64,000 bases of DNA. Source: SVFI01 sp964519385. Its GTDB lineage: Bacteria; Bacillota; Clostridia; Lachnospirales; Lachnospiraceae. The DNA is taken from positions 219,342-283,341 of the forward strand of contig CAZFLR010000001.1 in NCBI GenBank assembly GCA_964519385.1, written 5' to 3'. Position 1 is the stretch's first letter. Each line of letters opens with the position of its first letter. Below are positions 62,403-64,000 of this stretch, piece after piece. The notes beneath the pieces are model-generated. The model was given only the letters and a program-made list of their open reading frames with translations. It did no database searches and was not told the origin of the DNA. Both the position numbers and the translations under genes were made by a program.

Positions 62403-63152
62403 CTATATATATCGCTGTACAGTAATGCTCAAATTTCCCTTCTTTGTCTCATACACGCTTCCGCCATAAATAAATTTACCGAAGCCTCGCACGGAAACAA
62501 CATCTCCCTGCACACAGACTCCGCTGTTATTCTCCGTACATCTCCCGTTGACAAACACCTTCTTCTCGCGGAACAAAAGCAGGCTCTGACTTCTTGACAA
62601 ATGAAACAGCTTTGCCACAATGCCGTCCAGACGCTCCGAGCTGACAATCAGTCTTTCTTCTCTCATTTCCGGCTTTAATTCCTCGGGTATCTCCTGCAGA
62701 CACCGGCATTTTACACTCGTATGCCGGACACGGTCCACATTTGCCAATATATAATCTGCCACCTTCTCATGGCAAAACACATGCCCTGTTTTCTCACGGA
62801 TAAAAATATCACCGAGCATGCTTCTCTCAATTCCGAGATTCATCAAGGCACCCAGGAAATCTCTGTGCGAAAGCTTATCCGCAAACTTCAGTGCCGTCGG
62901 CTTTATCTCCACACAGCGAATCGGAAACGCCTCCTCATATCCGAGCAGCTCCGGCGAGCCAAAACGCAGCATCTGCCTCTCACAGCCTTCCATTCCGCCC
63001 GACCACGCATACTCCACCTGCCCAATCTGTGAAATCGTCCGATAAAAATCATCCTGCTCCGACGGACTCAAAAATCCCGTGAACGTGTATATATTATTCC
63101 TATATGACTGATTTGCCAAATCAACAAATCGTTTTCTTAAAAAATCTTCCAT
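62403..63152 (-). CDS. S4-domain RNA-binding protein (YlmH-like)
   Basis: 249 residues from ATG 63152 (MEDFLRKRFVDLANQ) after AAAGAGG; the longer frame to 63185 is less likely. The N-terminal 170 residues are of the YlmH type (ALMNLGIERSMLGDIFIRE and HVFCHEKVADYILANV). The C-terminal S4 domain is LDGIVAKLFHLSRSQSLLLF then KKVFVNGR. YlmH-type proteins bind the ribosome 50S-peptidyl-tRNA state and assist rescue, and are often near division genes. Here the gene lies alone, divergent from queT. Confidence 0.92.
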   Translation of the reverse strand: MEDFLRKRFVDLANQSYRNNIYTFTGFLSPSEQDDFYRTISQIGQVEYAWSGGMEGCERQMLRFGSPELLGYEEAFPIRCVEIKPTALKFADKLSHRDFLGALMNLGIERSMLGDIFIREKTGHVFCHEKVADYILANVDRVRHTSVKCRCLQEIPEELKPEMREERLIVSSERLDGIVAKLFHLSRSQSLLLFREKKVFVNGRCTENNSGVCVQGDVVSVRGFGKFIYGGSVYETKKGNLSITVQRYI

Positions 63153-63175
63153 TTTTTGTCCTCTTTCCGCGAAAC

Positions 63176-63204
63176 ATTTTATCACATCCTACAAAAGTTT
63201 CCAA
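63176..63204 (-). promoter_or_regulatory. Sigma-A promoter of the YlmH-like gene
   Basis: TTGGAA (63204-63199) and TAAAAT (63181-63176) on the minus strand with a 17-base spacer. Confidence 0.6.
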
Positions 63205-63222
63205 TGCCACAAAGACAACGAC

Positions 63223-63251
63223 TTGCTTTTTCTCATGACCCATGCTATAGT
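63223..63251 (+). promoter_or_regulatory. Extended sigma-A promoter of queT
   Basis: TTGCTT (63223-63228) and TATAGT (63246-63251), spacer 17, with TGC just before the -10. Start of RNA near 63258. Confidence 0.75.
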
Positions 63252-63257
63252 ACAAAC

Positions 63258-63350
63258 GTTGCAAATGCCCGCAAAACCAAGGTCTATAGGGCTTCAAAAC
63301 CGAGTGTTCGAGACCTTCCACTCGTAAAACAAAACTAAAGGAGACATTTC
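63258..63350 (+). promoter_or_regulatory. Candidate preQ1 riboswitch (H-type pseudoknot leader) of queT
   Basis: AAGGTCT (63279-63285) pairs with AGACCTT (63311-63317), and CGAGTG in that loop (63301-63306) pairs with CACTCG (63319-63324), forming an H-type pseudoknot. An A-rich strand (TAAAACAAAACTAAAGGAG) then leads into the ribosome site. QueT genes are classic targets of preQ1 riboswitches, all of which are small pseudoknots that hide the ribosome site. The class (I, II or III) is not assigned; a competing GCCC/GGGC pairing (63268-63271 with 63289-63292) exists. Confidence 0.6.
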
Positions 63351-63839
63351 ATGAAAACAAACAAGGTACTATTTCTCACGCAGACTGCGATGATTGCAGC
63401 CCTCTATGTCGTGCTGACGTTTTTCAGCAACACCTTCGGGCTTGCCAGCGGCGCAATTCAGGTACGCATTTCTGAAGCACTGACGATTTTCCCCTATTTC
63501 ACACCCTCTGCCGTTCCGGGGCTGTTTATCGGCTGTCTAATCAGTAATCTTTTGACCGGAGCCGCCCTTCCGGATGTGATTTTCGGCAGCATTGCCACAC
63601 TTTTGGGCGCAGCAGGAACCAGGGCTCTCCGCAAAAGGAAATGGCTTGCTCCGATTGCACCGATTGCTTCTAACACACTGATTGTTCCCCTTATTCTCAC
63701 ATACATCTATGAGATTCCGGGCGGTCTTCCTTACCTGATGCTCACTGTCGGTATCGGCGAAATTATTTCATGCGGTATTTTCGGACTTTTTCTCTTATCC
63801 ATATTGCAAAAATATCAGGCGCAACTGTTTGGCGCATAA
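63351..63839 (+). CDS. queT: QueT family queuosine-precursor ECF transporter S component
   Basis: 162 residues, about five to six transmembrane helices. QueT features are FLTQTAMIAALYVVLTFFSN, GAIQVRISEALTIFPYFTP near 35-53 and GLFIGCLISNLLTGAALPDVIFGSIATLLGA. It is thought to import a queuosine precursor (preQ1 or preQ0) with the shared EcfAA'T module. The ribosome site AAGGAGA is nine bases before the ATG, within a pseudoknot leader. A bidirectional terminator follows. Confidence 0.93.
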   Translation: MKTNKVLFLTQTAMIAALYVVLTFFSNTFGLASGAIQVRISEALTIFPYFTPSAVPGLFIGCLISNLLTGAALPDVIFGSIATLLGAAGTRALRKRKWLAPIAPIASNTLIVPLILTYIYEIPGGLPYLMLTVGIGEIISCGIFGLFLLSILQKYQAQLFGA

Positions 63840-63840
63840 A

Positions 63841-63882
63841 AAACAGAAGGGCACTCCGTCGGAATGTCCTTCTGTTTTTTTA
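63841..63882 (+). terminator. Bidirectional rho-independent terminator
   Basis: AACAGAAGG (63842-63850) pairs with CCTTCTGTT (63868-63876), flanked by A and T runs on both sides. It serves queT and the convergent surface-protein gene. Confidence 0.8.
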
Positions 63883-63883
63883 C

Positions 63884-64000
63884 TTATTTCTTCTTAAATT
63901 TGGCGGTCTTTTTCACGCCCTTCTGTGTCAGAATTCCCCTGTATGCCTGCAATTTTTTCTTCGGCACCTTCACGGTCATATTCTTAGGTGTCTTGCTAAA
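63884..64000 (-). CDS. C-terminal end of a second BspA-type surface protein, partial
   Basis: 38 residues and a stop at 63884; the rest is outside the window. It reads FSKTPKNMTVKVPKKKLQAY and ends KKTAKFKKK. This is clearly related to the end of the giant surface protein (KVTVKVPKKKLKIY and KKARIKK), the cap that follows LRR_5 repeats in BspA-like proteins. The family is inferred from this tail only. Confidence 0.6.
   Translation of the reverse strand, partial: FSKTPKNMTVKVPKKKLQAYRGILTQKGVKKTAKFKKK

Noticed and set aside
1..64000. tRNA, rRNA or insertion sequence
   Set aside because: No cloverleaf-like sequence with a T-loop GGTTCGAATCC pattern, no rRNA, and no transposase-like protein was found when reading the gaps.

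Overview
The window is a chromosomal stretch of about 45% GC that looks like a gut member of the Lachnospiraceae (Clostridia). This rests on sigma-A promoters with TGn extended -10 boxes, strong AGGAGG ribosome sites, a CIRCE-controlled hrcA-grpE-dnaK-dnaJ operon, an hprK/glk/murB/rapZ/whiA/HPr cluster, pyruvate phosphate dikinase, a two-gene minimal SUF set and BspA-type leucine-rich surface proteins. Nearly all genes are on the minus strand. Only four are on the plus strand: an ECF S component, a cyclophilin, an EamA exporter and queT. I saw no rRNA, tRNA, CRISPR array, transposase or phage gene.

Region by region: 1-3.7 kb holds a partial prmA, a 17-codon signal-peptide stub and a large M4 metallopeptidase reading frame that has lost its start and signal peptide. 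3.8-8.8 kb is the chaperone operon with its CIRCE operator and terminator. 8.8-15 kb holds a lysine/alanine-tailed DUF6465-like protein, uppP, a patatin-like lipase, an aminotransferase and an MBOAT plus SGNH pair for surface O-acylation. An unannotated small RNA candidate lies on the plus strand at about 15.08-15.18 kb.

15.2-24.6 kb is one sugar module: an MmsAB/ChvE-type monosaccharide ABC transporter, a second binding lipoprotein, a YesM-like histidine kinase, a YesN/AraC-like response regulator and a membrane-anchored sugar-binding protein. Binding protein, kinase and regulator resemble the XylFII-LytS-YesN sensing triad of clostridia. 24.6-34.5 kb carries corA, an ECF S component with a structured leader, a Dus enzyme, a minimal SUF pair, two GNAT genes, ppdK and a cyclophilin.

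34.8-43.6 kb is a single 2,951-residue secreted protein built from three repeated modules, putative-Ig domains and a BspA leucine-rich C terminus. The last 38 residues of a second protein with a similar tail lie at the right edge. 43.9-54.9 kb is central carbon and cell-envelope control: fba, a lipid kinase, a Crh-like HPr with Glu at position 15, whiA, rapZ, murB, glk, hprK, uvrC and ftsH. 55-64 kb holds an MCP without an extracellular sensor, EamA, a Cache-GGDEF cyclase, a GIY-YIG protein, MATE, ABC-F, a YlmH-like S4 protein, and queT behind a pseudoknot leader.

The points most worth a second look are the two pseudoknot leaders in front of ECF-type S components, the plus-strand small RNA, the sensing triad with its extra binding proteins, the modular giant protein, and the non-canonical residues in HPr (Glu15) and RapZ (GKQ in the P-loop). 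All assignments come from reading the sequence; no database search was run.
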